The notes under the pieces: generated by a model
The model's input: only the letters and a program-made list of their open reading frames with translations
What the model was told of the DNA's origin: nothing
Databases searched by the model: none
Assembly (NCBI RefSeq): GCF_000716595.1
Contig: NZ_JNXC01000001.1
Span: forward strand, 434,001 to 498,000
Length of the DNA stretch: 64,000 bases
Direction: 5' to 3'
Origin: Saccharothrix sp. NRRL B-16314
GTDB taxonomy: Bacteria > Actinomycetota > Actinomycetes > Mycobacteriales > Pseudonocardiaceae
Program-made: the position numbers and the translations under genes
Shown: piece after piece, positions 62,806 to 64,000 of the stretch
How the letters are laid out: each line of letters starts with the position of its first letter
Position numbering within the stretch: the first letter of the stretch is position 1

Positions 62806-63840
62806 TCAGCCCGCGATCATGCGGCCGGACGACTTCAGGTGCTCGCACGCCTGCGCGATGCGGGCGGCCATGCCCTGCTCGGCGGCCTTCAGGTAGGACC
62901 GCGGGTCGTAGGCCTTCTTGTTGCCGACCTCGCCGTCGATCTTCAGCACGCCGTCGTAGTTCGAGAACATGTGACTCACGATCGGCCGGGTGAACGCGTA
63001 CTGCGTGTCCGTGTCGATGTTCATCTTGATCACGCCGTACGTCAGCGACTCGTGGATCTCCTCCAGCAGCGAGCCGGAGCCGCCGTGGAAGACCAGGTCG
63101 AACGGCTTGGAGCCGGCCGGCAGGCCCAGCTTCTCGGCCACCACGTCCTGACCCTGCTTCAGGATCTCCGGGCGCAGCTTCACGTTGCCCGGCTTGTACA
63201 CGCCGTGCACGTTGCCGAACGTCGCCGCGACCAGGTAGCGGCCCTTCTCACCGGCGCCGAGGGCGTCCACCGTCTTCAGGTAGTCCTCGGGCGAGGTGTA
63301 CAGCTTGTCGTTGATCTCGTGCGCGACGCCGTCCTCCTCGCCACCGACGACACCGACCTCGATCTCGAGGATGATCTTCGCCTTGGCGGTGAGGTCCAGC
63401 AGCTCCGACGCGATCTTCAGGTTCTCGTCGAGCGGCACGGCCGAGCCGTCCCACATGTGCGACTGGAACAGCGGGTTGAGCCCGCGGTCCACCCGCTCCT
63501 GGCTGATCGCGACGAGCGGGCGCACGTAGCCGTCGAGCTTGTCCTTGGGGCAGTGGTCGGTGTGCAGCGCGATGTTCACCGGGTACTTCTCGGCGACCAC
63601 GTGCGCGAACTCCGCCAGCGCAACCGCGCCGGTCACCATGTCCTTGACCTTGGTGCCCGAGGCGAACTCGGCACCACCGGTCGAGACCTGGATGATCCCG
63701 TCGCTCTCGGCTTCTGCGAAACCACGCAGGGCCGCATTGAGGGTCTCGGACGAGGTGACGTTGATCGCGGGGTAGGCGAACTCGTTCGCCTTCGCGCGGT
63801 CGAGCATCTCGGCGTAGACCTCGGGGGTTGCGATGGGCAT
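62806..63840 (-). CDS. fba: Class II fructose-bisphosphate aldolase
   Basis: The 344-residue zinc enzyme has PAINVTSSETLNAAL, the metal histidine in ALHTDHCPKD, EIEVGVVGGEEDGV with the glutamate, GNVHGVYKPG, and VFHGGSGS. It splits fructose-1,6-bisphosphate in glycolysis. AGGAGGA precedes ATG 63840. Placement near purA and DUF3151 follows mycobacterial order (from memory). Confidence 0.97.
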   Translation of the reverse strand: MPIATPEVYAEMLDRAKANEFAYPAINVTSSETLNAALRGFAEAESDGIIQVSTGGAEFASGTKVKDMVTGAVALAEFAHVVAEKYPVNIALHTDHCPKDKLDGYVRPLVAISQERVDRGLNPLFQSHMWDGSAVPLDENLKIASELLDLTAKAKIILEIEVGVVGGEEDGVAHEINDKLYTSPEDYLKTVDALGAGEKGRYLVAATFGNVHGVYKPGNVKLRPEILKQGQDVVAEKLGLPAGSKPFDLVFHGGSGSLLEEIHESLTYGVIKMNIDTDTQYAFTRPIVSHMFSNYDGVLKIDGEVGNKKAYDPRSYLKAAEQGMAARIAQACEHLKSSGRMIAG

Positions 63841-63934
63841 CGGTGGGTCCTCCTCGGGTGCCCGGAACGCGGTGTCGGCAGCATCCTACGGGCACCACCC
63901 GGCGAGAGAAGTCGATCAACGGCATAGTGGTCCC

Positions 63935-64000
63935 ATGGCGACCGCGCGGTGGAACGGCGAGATCATCGCCGAGAGTGAGAAGACCGAGATGGTGGAGGGG
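63935..64000 (+). CDS. DUF427 protein, N-terminal fragment
   Basis: Twenty-two residues are present before the window ends: MATARWNGEIIAESEKTEMV, the characteristic start of DUF427 proteins. CATAGT (63923-63928) lies 6 nt before ATG 63935, suggesting a leaderless message. The rest lies beyond the right edge. Confidence 0.75.
   Translation, partial: MATARWNGEIIAESEKTEMVEG

Overview
This is a GC-rich (roughly 70-73 percent by eye) chromosomal segment of a filamentous actinomycete. The mix of several EspG/PPE-like type VII secretion (T7SS) accessory loci, SigE-family sigma factors, DUF574 methyltransferase, HspR-type heat-shock control and scattered purine genes points to Pseudonocardiaceae (Saccharothrix, Lentzea or Actinosynnema type); that placement is inference. 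I see no rRNA, tRNA, CRISPR array, insertion sequence or prophage. Many genes appear leaderless: a TAnnnT -10 box sits 6-8 nt before the start codon.

Layout. 1-4.5 kb: truncated flavohemoglobin-like gene, VOC protein, and clpB with a HAIR (HspR) box. 4.5-12.6 kb: methyltransferase; first T7SS area (EspC-like protein and DUF1023 hydrolase); a leaderless operon of a sterol-carrier-like protein and two duplicated lipoproteins; then a T7SS cassette (EspG, PPE-like, WXG-like, DUF3558 lipoprotein). 12.7-15.5 kb: GH15 glucosidase coupled to a glucose dehydrogenase. 15.6-22.7 kb: PAS-GGDEF-EAL protein, DUF574 methyltransferase, a tandem pair of membrane-anchored proteins, LysR with a divergent aldo/keto reductase. 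22.9-23.7 kb: secreted GH25 lysozyme.

23.7-36 kb: purL-purQ-purS, a DUF3800-like protein, an epimerase, an MBL-fold protein, a DUF2334 deacetylase-like protein, purC, a three-gene amino-acid ABC importer, a proline-rich lipoprotein, two minisatellite arrays, and purB. 36-39.8 kb: two sigma factor/partner modules flanking an SMR efflux pump with its TetR regulator. 39.9-43.2 kb: threonine aldolase, potassium channel, small membrane protein, aminotransferase. 43.2-47.5 kb: a second T7SS cassette paralogous to the first, with one EspG interrupted by a minisatellite-encoded Gly/Ser/Ala region.

47.7-64 kb: purD, a TAXI-TRAP transporter, UBP zinc-finger protein, CPA1 antiporter, secreted GDPD, purA, a degenerate lipid-kinase-like protein, secreted HNH nuclease, an operon of a 28-aa membrane peptide, DUF3151 and FUSC proteins, an integral membrane protein, a secreted serine hydrolase, fba, and the start of a DUF427 gene.

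Most of the window is housekeeping: de novo purine synthesis (purS, Q, L, C, B, D, A) spread over 33 kb in several transcription units. Accessory content lies in the T7SS substrate/chaperone cassettes, which lack any core secretion gene here and must rely on an ESX apparatus elsewhere, and in the small regulated operons with palindromic operators described in the findings.
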